Positions 1 to 11,041 of a stretch of DNA of 64,000 nt are shown here, one piece after another. The position numbers and the translations under genes were made by a program. Source of the DNA: Pascua guehoae (Eukaryota; Basidiomycota; Tremellomycetes; Trichosporonales; Trichosporonaceae). The stretch is from the NCBI GenBank assembly GCA_001600415.1, contig BCJX01000018.1:473534-537533 (forward strand), read 5' to 3'. The notes under the pieces were generated by a model, which saw only the letters and a program-made list of their open reading frames with translations, did no database searches and was not told where the DNA came from. The stretch's first letter is position 1, and the number at the start of each line of letters is the position of its first letter.

Positions 1-1711
1 GGGGTCGGGGCGGGGGCTGCGGGGCGGGGTGTGACGCCGGTGATGAGCCGGCGTTTTCTATCCCTCAGCTAGACTCGGACACGGGGACTTACTGGGGTGC
101 TTGGAGGGGGTTGGAGTTGGTGTTGAGAAGTTTGGGAGGTTGGTGGAGTCAAGTTTGAAGTTTGCGCTTGGCAGGTTTATATCTCGTTCATGCTGGGGCC
201 AGGAGGTGCCGAGACATACCCATCCACGCGCTCTGCACCGGCGTGTTTGGGGGTGGCCCCGAACGTGAGAAGATGACGAGGATGGAGGAGTGAATTCAGT
301 GCCCCGTTTTGACGATTTGGGGTCGTACACTGCCATGTGCATCTTGGGGCGCAGCTGGCGCAGTCGGTGTTTGTCGTGTGCTGTGTACTTGCACTCGTTG
401 GGTGAAATGGGAGGGTACGTGTCGACTAGCCTGCACCCTGCACGCTGTGCGCTTTCGTAGCACGCATGCACCTCGGAACTCTGCACGTTGACAAGGTGGC
501 GAGGTGTTGTGCGTTGCGGAGGGTGCGCACCCGTTTGCACGTCAAAGTGAATTTGTAAGTGGTGAGCGTGACTGTGACGAGGAAAGGGGTCCCCAAGGTT
601 GAGTGGTACGCGCGTCATTCCAGCACACACCGCACACGCAGATGGAGACTGGTCCGGGTAGATAGTGACGCGCTTTGTTCACGGCGTGTACTTTGCTCGG
701 TGGGCTTTCCCAAGGTGAATGTGCAGGAAAGCGAAAGCGCAATGTGGCGTGTGTGGAGTGCCACACGGTGAGGACCTTGGATTACGCACTGCACAAGTTG
801 GGAACGTGACCGGAGCGGAACACGAGCGGAGAAGGTGCATTAGTTGGATAGGCTTAGGGGTGCTGCGATATGGATGGCTGAGAGTGGTAGTTTGCACTGT
901 TGATGCAGTATAGGGGTCGTGTTGGGTCTCGATCTCAGTGGTTACCCCGGAAGCCACGCAGAGGTTACAGCCCTGGAACGGTGCAAACCGCTACTGCAGT
1001 GCCGCGTCTCGCTGGGGTATTTCACCACGCGTCAGGCATCCCAGACTGGTCCTAGGCGTCTACGCGTGCGGTTCAGTTGCCTGGGCAGATCTTAACTCAC
1101 CAAGTCCGTTGTTTGGGGCATGGTGTACATCGACTGCTTCACGTACGTAGGTGCCTGTCTCTCAGCCGCCGCCATTTAGCAATCCTCATTCCCAGCCTCC
1201 TGTCCGACCCCAGACTGCAATGTGCAGTCACGCCTTTGGAGCTCGGCCATCCAGCCTGTGCTTGCGGATACCCGAGGTTGGCCGTCTAGGTGCGGGTGGG
1301 CTCGAGGGAAGGGTTACAGTGAAGGTGTCATGCCCCGGTATTTCAGCCAATGTGCCTGGCGCCACGCACACCTGGCGCCACACCATCCACCTACTCACAC
1401 ATTATTCACCACCCTAGATGCGACCTCGATGCGACCTGCGCCCGCCTGCAAGATGGGAACCATGTTCATTGATCCTGCTACAATCTAGTCTCACAACATG
1501 TCTACACTAACACGTGTTCTATCAAATGTTTGGCGACAGCAAGTCGTACTGTCCACGTCAGCGCATTCCTCACCCCTCATTCACTCGTACACACCTTTAT
1601 CCACCTGTCAATCGCGTTCCACTCGCCGGCCACCGAGCGCGCCTCGGCCCAGATCCATAGCTGCGGAGTTAGTACACGTAGTCCGACACGCCTCCACCGC
1701 TTCACGCCGCG
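1..1711. other. No supported gene
   Basis: Short open frames occur on both strands, but none has a recognisable domain, a coherent splice structure or a signal peptide. A CACGTG site lies at 1511-1516. The stop codon of the downstream minus-strand kinase gene is at 1712-1714, so the right part probably holds its 3' UTR. Confidence 0.5.
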
Positions 1712-4700
1712 TCACGCCTCCACCACTTCCGGACCCACCTTTGCCATGGCCCAAATGTTGCCCGTCTGGACGTGGCTGATGGCCTCGCGCGTGCCCATCT
1801 GGCGACCAAGCTGGCGGAGGATCGGGAGCGCACTGCGGAACAGGTCCATGTTCGGGTCGAGCTGGCGGCCGATACCCTCCAGCAACAAGATGGAAATGAC
1901 GGTATTCACAAAGTCGCCCTCGAGCTTTACGTGGTGCTGCCTGACCGAGGTGAGGACGTCTGTGAGAATATCGGAAATCTTGATATTCGCGAGGGAAAAC
2001 GTCTTGCTCTTGACGCTCAGCACGAGGTGCTGCATCTTGAGCGCAAACGTCTCCTCGTCAATCGCCAGGTCGGGGCGCTTGCACCGCTCCACCATGAGCT
2101 TGCCCGCCTTGTACCCGTCAAACTCGGCGACGGCCTGGAACAGGTCCAAAAAGTCGCGCCGGTTCGTCTCGTCGAGCGACGTCACGAGTCCTGCGTCGAT
2201 AAAGACGAGCTGCGGAATGTAGCCCTCGTCGTGCAGGTGGTCGAGCGCGTCGAGCCACCTGGGCGTGTCGCGCGCCAGCGCCGTGAGCTCGTGCACAATC
2301 TCCACCTCGGACACCGACTCGAGCGGGATCGGCGACGGTGGCGGTGGATGGTGGCCCTTCATCTTTTCCAGCAGCGGGCCGATAATGTGGCCCGTGTCGG
2401 GCTTGACAAAGCGCACCATGATATTGCCAGGGTGCAGGTCGCCGTGGGTCCAGTTGTCGAGCAGGAGCATTTCCAGGAACGCGTCCAGGCCAATGTTGGC
2501 AATGAGCTCGTCGTACGGCCCGCCGCCGTTGCGCAAAAAGTACTTTAGCGGCAGCGCGTCCTCAAACTCTTCGACGAGCACGTTTTTCGCCGCCGCCACA
2601 CGCCGGCGCCCAAGCTTGATCGGTTTCGGGAACGTGACCACCTTGCCGCGCTTTGCAAAGTTCTTTTCAAACTTTTCGAGGTTTGCCCCCTCGACGCGCA
2701 GGTCGAGCTGCTGGTTCATCATGCCGCCGAATGCGTGCACCTCTTCGGGGAGCGAGAGCCACTCCATTCCCGGCAACGCGTTGAGAATGTTGGCAAATAA
2801 GGACATGATGGCAATGTCGCGCTTGACCAGCTTGTCCACACGAGGGTGCAGCACCTTGATCGCGACAGACGTCACAATGCGCTCGTCGCTGTCCGAATCA
2901 GGCTGGCTTTGAAGCTCCTCGGTGAGCTTTTCGGCGTCCGCTGCCGACGACATTAGGATCTCGGGGCGCAGCTTTGCACGATACACCTGCGCAATGGCGC
3001 CGCAGCCGATGGGTGTCTCGTCAAACTCTTCAAAGATTTCGTTGAGAGCCATGCCAAACGCCTTTTCGATCGTGCGCTTGGTATACCGGAACGAATGCGG
3101 GTTATTGCTCGAGTGCAGTTTGGACATTTTCTGGCACAGCACGGCCGGGAACAGGTCGGCACGCGACGCTGCCCACTGTCCGAGCTTGATAAACGACGGC
3201 CCAGCGCGCTCCATCTGCTTGACGAGGAAGCCGTACCACCACACTGCGCCCCAGTTGTCTGCTGGCTCGGCGACGGGCTTGCCCATCTTGCGGCGTGGCG
3301 GCGAGCCGACGAAAACCATCGGAGCCGTCAGGATGACGGGCCCAAAGAGCAAGGCCAGGTGGAGGAATCGCAAAATGGTCGAGATCGGCTCAATGACGTA
3401 CAGGCGGATGTAGAACAGGATGCCAAAGCTGGGTTCAGAGGGCGAGGACGCGACAAACCCTCCGGTGGGAGGCGGCTCGTCCTCGTGCACAGGGATCAGG
3501 TGGGCCGTATCAGGCGAGTCGTTCTGTGTCTTTGGCCTTCGAAGAAAGACGACGGCACCAAGACCAATGCCCGTAAGCACGAGGAGGCCAATGCCGCCGC
3601 CGCCCTCGCTACCCGCCGACATGGTGCCGTTCGACGTGGGCGATCCCCCACCACCACCAGCGCCGCCGCCAGCAGAGCCCATGGATCCGAGCTTGTCGCC
3701 GAGACGCGAGACCACTCCATTGTCATTCAGCCTGTCGAGGAAAGACCGCTGGGGCGGCCCGCGAGCCTCGAGATCACGGATTTCCTGTGCACGCTTCTGG
3801 ACCTCGCTCCACACAGCACTACGCAATGTGTCGCCGCGGATTCGGTCCAGCTCGCCTTCGCGGGAAATGAGGTGACGTCGGGCGGGATTTGGAGCCTGCG
3901 CGTTCATCTTGCGAATGAGATTGTTGATCTGGCGGACGTTTTCCTCGTGAAACTTGGTCTCGCGCGCCTCCCATGCCTCGTCGCGACCAGGGACCGCGTG
4001 GAGTGGCGGGAGAGGGCTCAGCCCGTTGGTGGACAGGACCGTTCGCACGAGGTGCTTTGTGTACGTCTCAAATAGGAGGTTGCGGAACGACGCGAGTGTC
4101 TTGTCGAGTTCCTGTTGCAGCTCAATCCATGGTGGGAGTGCTCCCTGACGCTTGACAATCCGGTTCCTGCAGAGTCAGTGAGACTCTAGCGCGCTTCCAC
4201 CCCCACTCACATGAATACCTCGCCGAGCTCAAGATGGGGGTTGCGCATCTCGGGATCATTGACAATAGGCTTGCCCTTGCCTTTCACTTTTTCAAAGAAA
4301 CCAGCCTCCTTGGCCGCCTGCCAGTCAGACCTATGCCTAACGTGCATCCCGACCTGTATGCGATCCTCGACGAGCCCACCCCAGGCGCGCAAGCCGCTCG
4401 CTCGACCCTTGCCGCCGCCGAGGACGCTGGCCCCGCGAATCTGTCGGTTGCCGGAAAACGAAGTCGCGTCCTCGCTTTCAGATCCGACATTTGTCAAAAC
4501 ACCATCGGAAATACCGAGCCGGTAATCGATCGCCCCTTCGCGTGCACGGTCAAGGCGCCCTTGGAGGCGGGCCGTTCGTCGGCCGTCGCGCACTTTTGCC
4601 TTCTTGGTCCCGTCCGCGTCTGGGTTCAGGCGCAGCTCCATGAGATTGAAGAGCTCGTTTGCGTCGGACAGCGTTTGCTTTTCAATGGCGCCAAACTTGA

Positions 4701-5205
4701 CCTTGGGCGTCACGGCAGCGCCCTCGTCGGCGCCCGTATATGTCGCGTGCCATGGCCGGTGCAGGTGTGGGGGAATTTTCGTGCGGTGCGGGTTGTCTTT
4801 TCCCGACGACAGCGCAGTCTGCAGGGGAGGTGGGAGAGGTACGCGGGGCTGGGCGTCAAAGTCCTTCATCCACTGGTGGATGCGCTTGTCGGCCGCGTCG
4901 GGCTTGATGCCCTCGCCCGTCCGGAGCGGCTTGTACGCGTCTACCAGCATCCGCAGCACAGCGTCGGCCTGCTCCTCGTCACCCGTCCATACCGGACCCT
5001 GCGTCTCGACGAGATGCTTGCGCGACCCAGCCCCCGACGGGGCTGCACCGCGCTCCTCGGCCTCTGCGTCGGCGAAAAGCTTGGCCGACCCCGTGAGCGG
5101 TTCTGGAGGTAACGGCCCTTTTGGACCCATCGCCGATGAGTGGTTGGCGCGGCGGGTGAGCCATCTCGCCGACGAGATGAGGGCTCTGCGCCCAACGGTC
5201 GTCAT
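1712..5205 (-). CDS. DUF1992 (DNAJC28-like) and ABC1/ADCK2-like atypical kinase fusion, mitochondrial
   Basis: Two exons, 5205-4211 and 4166-1712; the 44-nt intron splits an ATG codon inside a conserved FMNRIVKRQG motif, which fixes the frame. The N terminus (MTTVGRRALIS...RR) looks like a mitochondrial presequence. Exon 1 ends within a DnaJ-C28 conserved domain (DUF1992: LVEDRI, GKGKPI, then PPWIELQ). After a Gly-rich linker and one membrane segment (GIGLLVLTGIGLGAVVFL) comes an ABC1/UbiB kinase: KLGQWAASR, the VAIKV lysine, HGDLHPGNI and FIDAGL in place of DFG. Kinases of this class support coenzyme Q or inner-membrane lipid homeostasis; which one applies here is inference. No stop, start or splice site separates the two modules, so I call one protein of about 1,150 residues. 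Two adjacent genes merged by a missed boundary is the alternative. A GA repeat and two CACGTG sites lie upstream. Confidence 0.85.
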
Positions 5206-5250
5206 CTGGACTGCAGATGCGTCGGAGACGAGGGTTGGGGTTTTGTGTTG

Positions 5251-5281
<31 letters not shown>

Positions 5282-5433
5282 TGAGGGAGATGGAAAGGAG
5301 AGGTGGTGCCGGTTATCGTGTCGGGCGGGGAGGCATGGTGTCCGCTCGGCTGGGCGGGACCGAGCCGAATGATGAATGAGAGAATGGAAAAAGGGACCAG
5401 TCTTTCCAGCCCCGAGTCTACGTCACAGGCACG

Positions 5434-5449
5434 CACGTGACACCACGTG
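5434..5449. promoter_or_regulatory. Paired CACGTG E-boxes
   Basis: Two perfect CACGTG palindromes start 10 bp apart, about 230 bp upstream of the DUF1992-ABC1 start codon. CACGTG is the core site of Cbf1/bHLH factors in fungi. Similar pairs occur at 10830-10851 and 20863-20880. Confidence 0.5.
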
Positions 5450-6572
5450 CACCTTTCCGCGCAACAAAATTTATTCAATCCCTCCACTACACCAGCACGA
5501 GCATAGGCCGCCCTCGTGGTAAACTACAACAATGAAACGAGCTACCCTCAACTCGACGCAACGTCTGGTATCCTGTCAACCTCGTCTCTCTCAACATCTT
5601 CTGGATTCTGGAGAATCCGCGCTTACCTCAATGTTGCATGGCGGGCTTCTCCTTCACGCTTTCTTTCTCACTCTGATGCTAACGGTTTCCGCTGACGCGC
5701 CCGAGGAGGCTCCCGGGTTCGAAGGTCTCCCTGCTACGAAAGGCCATCGAGAAAGGAAATGTCCTAGCGCCGAATGCGTTCAAAGAGGGACATCAAGCTT
5801 GGGATAAAGACTGAACGCGAGGTACTTTGTCCCTCAATCAACAACGGACAGCTGGCGACCGACTCTCCGGCCAACGTCTCTATGGCAAAGTCTTGAAGCG
5901 ACACTACAACAATAGGAAGAGCTCCCGAGTGGTATAAGCGGCATTGAAACTACAACCGGCCCCGCCTTGAACATCGGGTACACCCTTCGCCTGGCTAGAC
6001 CTATTGTGTAGCCAGGCTGAGGACACTCTGCGTCACATGTCAATGTTGCTTTAGGTACCCTCCCTTTCAGAACGGCATCCCGAGGCCGACAAAGATATGG
6101 GAATCTCGAAGCTGGTAGGAAGTTGCCTGTTGATAAACGAGATAAGAGTACGACGAAAGCCCTGGGGAGCGGACTCGCAATCGCGCACTTGCCCGGCGAC
6201 CGCATGTGTTTGGGTACCTTGTCGATGCGAACGCTGGCTTGAGAGCCATCCATTGGGCTCTAACGGAGGTCCGTATACGTATCTATTAAACTGCATGGAT
6301 CCTCCTTGCTCGCCGGAGATGAGAACGCTGCTGTTGACGATATCGAGAGCTCACCGCCCGTATCAGCCACCGAGCCACACAGTCCTCATGCCACTTGCTA
6401 TCAAGCCGCACAAACAACGCGACCTGAATGATATATTTGGTTCCGTCTAGATCTAAACATGACGTGTCAAAGTTGGGTGGCGTTAAATTCGACCCGACGC
6501 GAGACTGGCTTTGTAATTTTTGGCCAGGGCAGTCACAGCCCAGGCTGCAGGCTGCGAGTCGCGTCGTCGCTC

Positions 6573-6660
6573 CCCCCCCCCTCCCCCTCCCCCTCGCCGC
6601 CCTCCTCCCCCCCTCCCCCTCCCTCCATCTTTCTTTCTCTTTCTCTTTTCTCTTTGGAGG
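6573..6660 (+). promoter_or_regulatory. Pyrimidine-rich promoter/5' UTR tract
   Basis: About 90 bp of almost pure C and T on the coding strand, passing from CCCCT repeats to TTTCTCTTTCTC, ends about 100 bp before the IMP dehydrogenase ATG. CT-rich blocks at this distance are typical of strongly expressed fungal genes; that link is inference. Confidence 0.5.
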
Positions 6661-6763
6661 GGGGGTAACTCGACACCAACCGTTTTGCCCACCCCCTACT
6701 TCTTGCTCTCTGTACTACTATTCTCCCGCGCAACACAACCCTACCCAAAAAATAAAAAGCAAA

Positions 6764-8807
6764 ATGTCTGCTGCTAACGGTTCCATTCCCGTCATTGTCG
6801 CGCCTCCTCGCTCTGCCGAGCCGCTCCCTGCCGACCAGGCGATTGCGTTCCTCGACGAGTACAAGAGGGGCGACGGCCTGTCGGCTGCCGAGCTCATGGA
6901 CTCGCGCAAGAACGGTGGTCTCACTTACAATGACTTCCTCTTGCTCCCTGGCCACATCAACTTTTCGGTGAGCCGCGAGCGCCGGAGCGCCGGGTGTGGT
7001 TGCCACCGCCGCCACCCCCCATTGCACGCCTGTTGCGGTGCTGACCAATGCCCTACAGGCGTCCGAGGTGTCGCTCCAGACGCGTGTGACGCGCAACATT
7101 GTCCTCAACGCTCCCTTCCTCTCGTCGCCCATGGACACTGTCACTGAGGACCGGTGCGTACGATTAGATCGCGGTCGAGAGTCACCAGCCGGCGGGCCAG
7201 TCCACTATTGGGCGGTCCGGGAGTGTGTCTTACCTTGCACACGCCCATGTCTCGGGCTGCGGGTGACTGCTGCTGCAATTGTGCCAACCTCTCTTGATCA
7301 TGCAACTGACATGCCGTAGCATGGCCATTGCTCTCGCATGCCACGGTGGCCTCGGTGTCATCCACCACAACTGCTCGGCCGAGGAGCAGGCCGACATGGT
7401 CCGCCGCGTCAAGAAGTACGAGAACGGCTTCATTTCCGACCCCGTGTGCCTCGGCCCCAACGGTGTTGTTGGCGAGTGAGTCACCTGCCGCTGTTGGCCG
7501 GTCTTCAATCGAAAGGCTGTGTCACAAACGCACTGCCACATGGGCCTCCTACTGACCGTGCCAGTGTCCTCGACGTCAAGAACAAGTTTGGCTTCTGCGG
7601 TGTCCCCATCACGGGTACGTAACTTTAACGACTTATTCCCCCACGCATGGATCGTCAGCTCACACCCCCCGCAGACTCGGGCAAGCTTGGCGGCAAGCTT
7701 CTCGGCATTGTCACTGGCCGTGACGTCCAGTTCCGCAAGGCGGAGACTCCCCTCAAGGAGGTCATGACCACCGACCTCGTGACTGGCGAGCTGGGCATCA
7801 CGCTCGAGCAGGCCAACACGATCCTGCGTGACTCGAAGAAGGGCAAGCTCCCCATTATCGACTCTGCCGGCAACCTTGTGGCGCTCGTTGCGCGCTCGGA
7901 CCTGCTCAAGAACCAGAACTTCCCTCTGGCGTCCAAGGTCCCTTCGTCCAAGCAGCTGTACTGCGGTGCTGCGATTGGCACGCGCCCCGGCGACCGTGAC
8001 CGTCTCACTCTTCTTGTCGAGGCTGGCCTCGACGTTGTTGTCATCGACTCGTCGCAGGGCAACTCGACCTACCAGATTGAGTTTATCAAGTGGATCAAGA
8101 AGACGTTCCCCAAGCTCGACGTCATTGCCGGCAATGTTGTGACGCGCGAGCAGGCTGCTCAGCTCATTGCCGCGGGCGCCGACGCCATCAAGATTGGCAT
8201 GGGCTCGGGCTCGATCTGTATCACCCAGGAGGTCATGGCCGTCGGCCGTCCCCAGGGCACTGCCGTCTACGCCGTCTCCGAGTTTGCGTCGCGCTTTGGT
8301 GTCCCCACCATTGCCGACGGTGGTATCTCCAACATTGGCCACATTGCCAAGGCCATTTCGCTCGGCGCGTCGGCTGTCATGATGGGCGGCATGCTTGCGG
8401 GCACGACCGAGTCGCCCGGCGAGTACTTTTACCATGAGGGCAAGCGTGTCAAGATTTACCGCGGCATGGGCTCGATTGAGGCCATGGAGCACACCCAGGC
8501 CCCCGGGGCAAAGGGCGCGGCCGCCAACAACGCCGCCACTGCGCGCTACTTTTCCGAGGCCGACACGGTCAAGGTCGCCCAGGGCGTCTCGGGCGACGTG
8601 GCCGACAAGGGCTCGATGAACAAGTTTGCGCCCTACCTCTACACGGGTATGCAGCACTCGCTCCAGGACATTGGTGTCAAGAGCATCACCGAGTTCCAGC
8701 AGGGCGTCCGCGACGGCACTGTCCGCTTTGAGATGCGCACCGCCAGCGCCCAGCTCGAGGGCGGCGTCAGCGGCCTCAACTCTTACACCAAGCGCCTCTT
8801 CGCTTAA
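6764..8807 (+). CDS. IMD1: Inosine-5'-monophosphate dehydrogenase
   Basis: Five exons (6764-6967, 7059-7153, 7320-7475, 7565-7614, 7675-8807) give 545 residues, the usual length for a eukaryotic enzyme. It oxidises IMP to XMP with NAD+, the committed step of guanine nucleotide synthesis, in the cytosol. The N-terminal barrel opens with [10 protein letters not shown], followed by the SSPMDTVTE and GGLGVIHHN strands. A CBS (Bateman) insert lies around VMTTDL...ARSDLLKN. The catalytic loop is [13 protein letters not shown], with the nucleophilic Cys; [10 protein letters not shown] binds phosphate, and the flap segment is [17 protein letters not shown]. All introns have GTRNGT donors and junction codons restore family residues. 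The start sits in AAAATGTCT after a pyrimidine tract. The symbol follows Cryptococcus usage. This enzyme class is the target of mycophenolic acid. Confidence 0.96.
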
Positions 8808-9077
8808 TTTTTTGATAGACACATGAACATGTGAACATTTTTGTGTACGACGAGTATATGCATGATTGGTACAACAGCAATGTGGTTGCGGGCCGGGTTG
8901 CAAGGGCGTCCGGCGTGGCGAGCCATGGGATGTGGTTGGGCCAGCAGTGAGAGGGGACGGATGCTGGTGAGCGACAAGAGACTACAGAGCGCGAACGACT
9001 GCTAGATACAGTGGGAATGGAGGATGAGCAGAAAGGCTCTGGTGAGTCGTGCGAGAGGCATGCACGCGAGACTAACA

Positions 9078-10527
9078 CTACCTGTGTCGTTTCTTGGACG
9101 ACCCCGCCGATGGCGAGCTCTTGCCAGCATCGTCGGGATGCCCGACGTCGACCATGTGTTCCTCGATCATACGACGAACGAGGGCGTCGCATGCGTCGGG
9201 GGTAAACCGGGGAGCCGTCCCATTCGCGCCGTTGGCGGTCGCGCCATTGCTGTTGGCTGCATTGCTCGCAGCTGTGCCAGCGGCATTGAGGCCCGGGTTT
9301 CGCGGTGCGGCGGGCTCAAACTGCTCCCAGACGTGGTAGTGCGAGATGATATCCTGGACACATGCAAAGAGGACGGGGAGCGAGACGTTGAAGCTGGCGA
9401 TAAACTCTGCCGCGCCCGAGGGGGGCGGGGGGAGTCCGAGGGCCGAGTTTGTCTCGATGCTCGTCGCGAGCGACGAGATTTGCGAGCCCGAGCGCGTGCG
9501 CACCGCCGTCCCGCTGATGGCCGTGAGTGTGAAGCCAATGTAGACGGCGGCGAGCGCAATCACGTAGGGCGGGTACAGGAGCATGACGTCTGTGCGGTAC
9601 GAGTCGTTGATCGTGAACCTAGGAGATTAAGAGTCAGTCGACATACTCCCCCCCGGGCGGGCTGTCCTCACCAAGCAATCTGCAGCGTCCCCTCATCAAT
9701 CTCCATCAGGCCCTCGCCCGAGCCACGCCCCATGAGGCGGCGCACGCGGTCCGCCTCGCTCTCGCCACATTCGTCCGCGACCACGGCCTTGCCTGCGCCG
9801 AGCCCCGCGCGCCGCGCCTCGTCCTCGCGCCGCTTGCGTTCTTCCGCATCCCGTTTCCGCACCTCGGCGTCCTCCTCGGCACGCGTCTTGGGGAACCGCC
9901 CCGCGTCGGCCGGGTCGCGCCCGCAGATGTTCAGCAGCGCGCGGTACGGGTGGAACACGACCAGGTGGAAGTCGAGGTCTTCGAGGCAGTAGAACTGGGA
10001 GACGAGTTAGTTGGAAGTTGACGCGTCGCAGCTCACCTCCATCTCGCCGAGCTTGTGTGGTTCGGCAGGGAAAATCTTGATGTTTTGTTCTACCCCCGTC
10101 AGCTCATGACACGCCACACGAGTCGCCACTATGCCACCTCGAACACGAGACCAGATGACGGGGGGCCACGCTGCTCACCCGCAAACACAACCTTGGCCTC
10201 GGCGACGACGCTCTTGATGTGCACCGGCGTCTCCTCGACCTTGGCCGCAATGAACAGACACGCCGCCAGGACGAGGTACGGGTTCGTCTCGCAAATGGCA
10301 TTCTTGGTGTAAAAGCGCCGAAAGTAGGTCGTCGCAGTCGCAATTGGAATCTGGCGCAGTAACAAGCGCTTGCCAATCTTTTGGATCAGGTGCGCAAAGA
10401 AAATGTACAGGCAGTAGAGCTGGTGCGGCGTCGCGTACTTGAGGTCCGTCTCGCGCGCCGCCATGAGCTCGGCGCGCGTCAGGATCCAGTAGTTTGAATG
10501 TGTCGACGTCCAGAAGTTGGACGACAT
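9078..10527 (-). CDS. SSN8: Cyclin C, Mediator kinase-module subunit
   Basis: Four exons (10527-10179, 10089-10037, 9994-9672, 9618-9078) encode 421 residues. Cyclin C partners Cdk8 in the Mediator kinase module, which tunes RNA polymerase II transcription in the nucleus. The start MSSNFWTSTHSNYW and the cyclin box LYCLYIFFAHLIQKIGKRL...YFRRFYTKN...AACLFIAAKVEE are diagnostic. The second box includes FTINDSYRTDVMLLYPPYVIALAA. Between EFYCLEDLDFHLVVFHPYRAL and that second half lies a charged insertion of about 70 residues (KTRAEEDAEVRKRDAEERKR and beyond) that ordinary cyclin C (about 280-320 residues) lacks. The C terminus is Ala/Asn/Gly-rich and probably disordered. It is divergent from CCT2 across a 514-bp promoter and convergent with IMP dehydrogenase. 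Confidence 0.93.
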
Positions 10528-11041
10528 GGCGGCGGGTGTGCGTTCGAGGGAGCTGGGCGGTGGGGTTCGGGGGCTAGCACGCAGCCGACATGGATGTAGT
10601 CGAGTTGGATGCTAGTTGGGTTGAACGATGTGCGTCACGCGCGTAGGTGAGTGTTCCACGAGTGTCAGTGGGAGTGGGCGTGGAGCGAGAGAGCGAGGTC
10701 GAGCTGGGCGATGGCGCCGAGCTGGGTGTTGTTCGGCACTGTATCGCTATCCATCTCTCCTCTCCGTCTCACTCGGCAAGCTCGGCGCCGCTCATGGGGC
10801 AACAAGCAACCAAGCAACGTGAATGTCATCACGTGACTGGTCTACCACGTGGGTTACACGCCGAGTTCCACGAAACGCGGGCGCGTTTCTCGAAGTTGGA
10901 TTCAGCGAGGCAGGCAACCCCTGTCACCTTCGACCACCTTCCAACGCGACCCGTCGACACTGCACTCTTCACCGACCCAAAAGCGACGGACAACACGACA
11001 CTTCTGAACGACCCTAGACCGTGCGCGTATACCACAACATC
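10528..11041. promoter_or_regulatory. Divergent SSN8-CCT2 promoter with paired E-boxes
   Basis: This 514-bp spacer serves two divergent genes. It contains CACGTG at 10830-10835 (within a TCACGTGA palindrome) and at 10846-10851, about 190-210 bp before the CCT2 ATG. No other gene is seen. Confidence 0.55.

Larger units (their letters stand above)
5206..6763. promoter_or_regulatory. Divergent intergenic region, DUF1992-ABC1 and IMP dehydrogenase
   Basis: This 1.56-kb spacer separates two divergent genes. It holds a (GA)n run at 5256-5281, CT-rich on the sense strand of the kinase gene, a pair of CACGTG palindromes at 5434-5439 and 5444-5449, and a long pyrimidine tract at 6573-6660 before the dehydrogenase start. 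The middle (about 5530-6430) has only short unconvincing frames. A GGGTTCGAAGG string near 5719 does not fold as a tRNA T-arm. Confidence 0.55.

Noticed and set aside
345..375. TGGCGCAGTCGG as a tRNA A-box
   Set aside because: No B-box follows within a tRNA length, and no cloverleaf can be drawn.
5700..5735. GGGTTCGAAGG as a tRNA B-box
   Set aside because: The flanking bases do not form a T-stem, and no A-box lies at a suitable distance.
7230..8903. A 557-codon minus-strand frame
   Set aside because: It is antisense to IMP dehydrogenase exons and introns, with no domain of its own.
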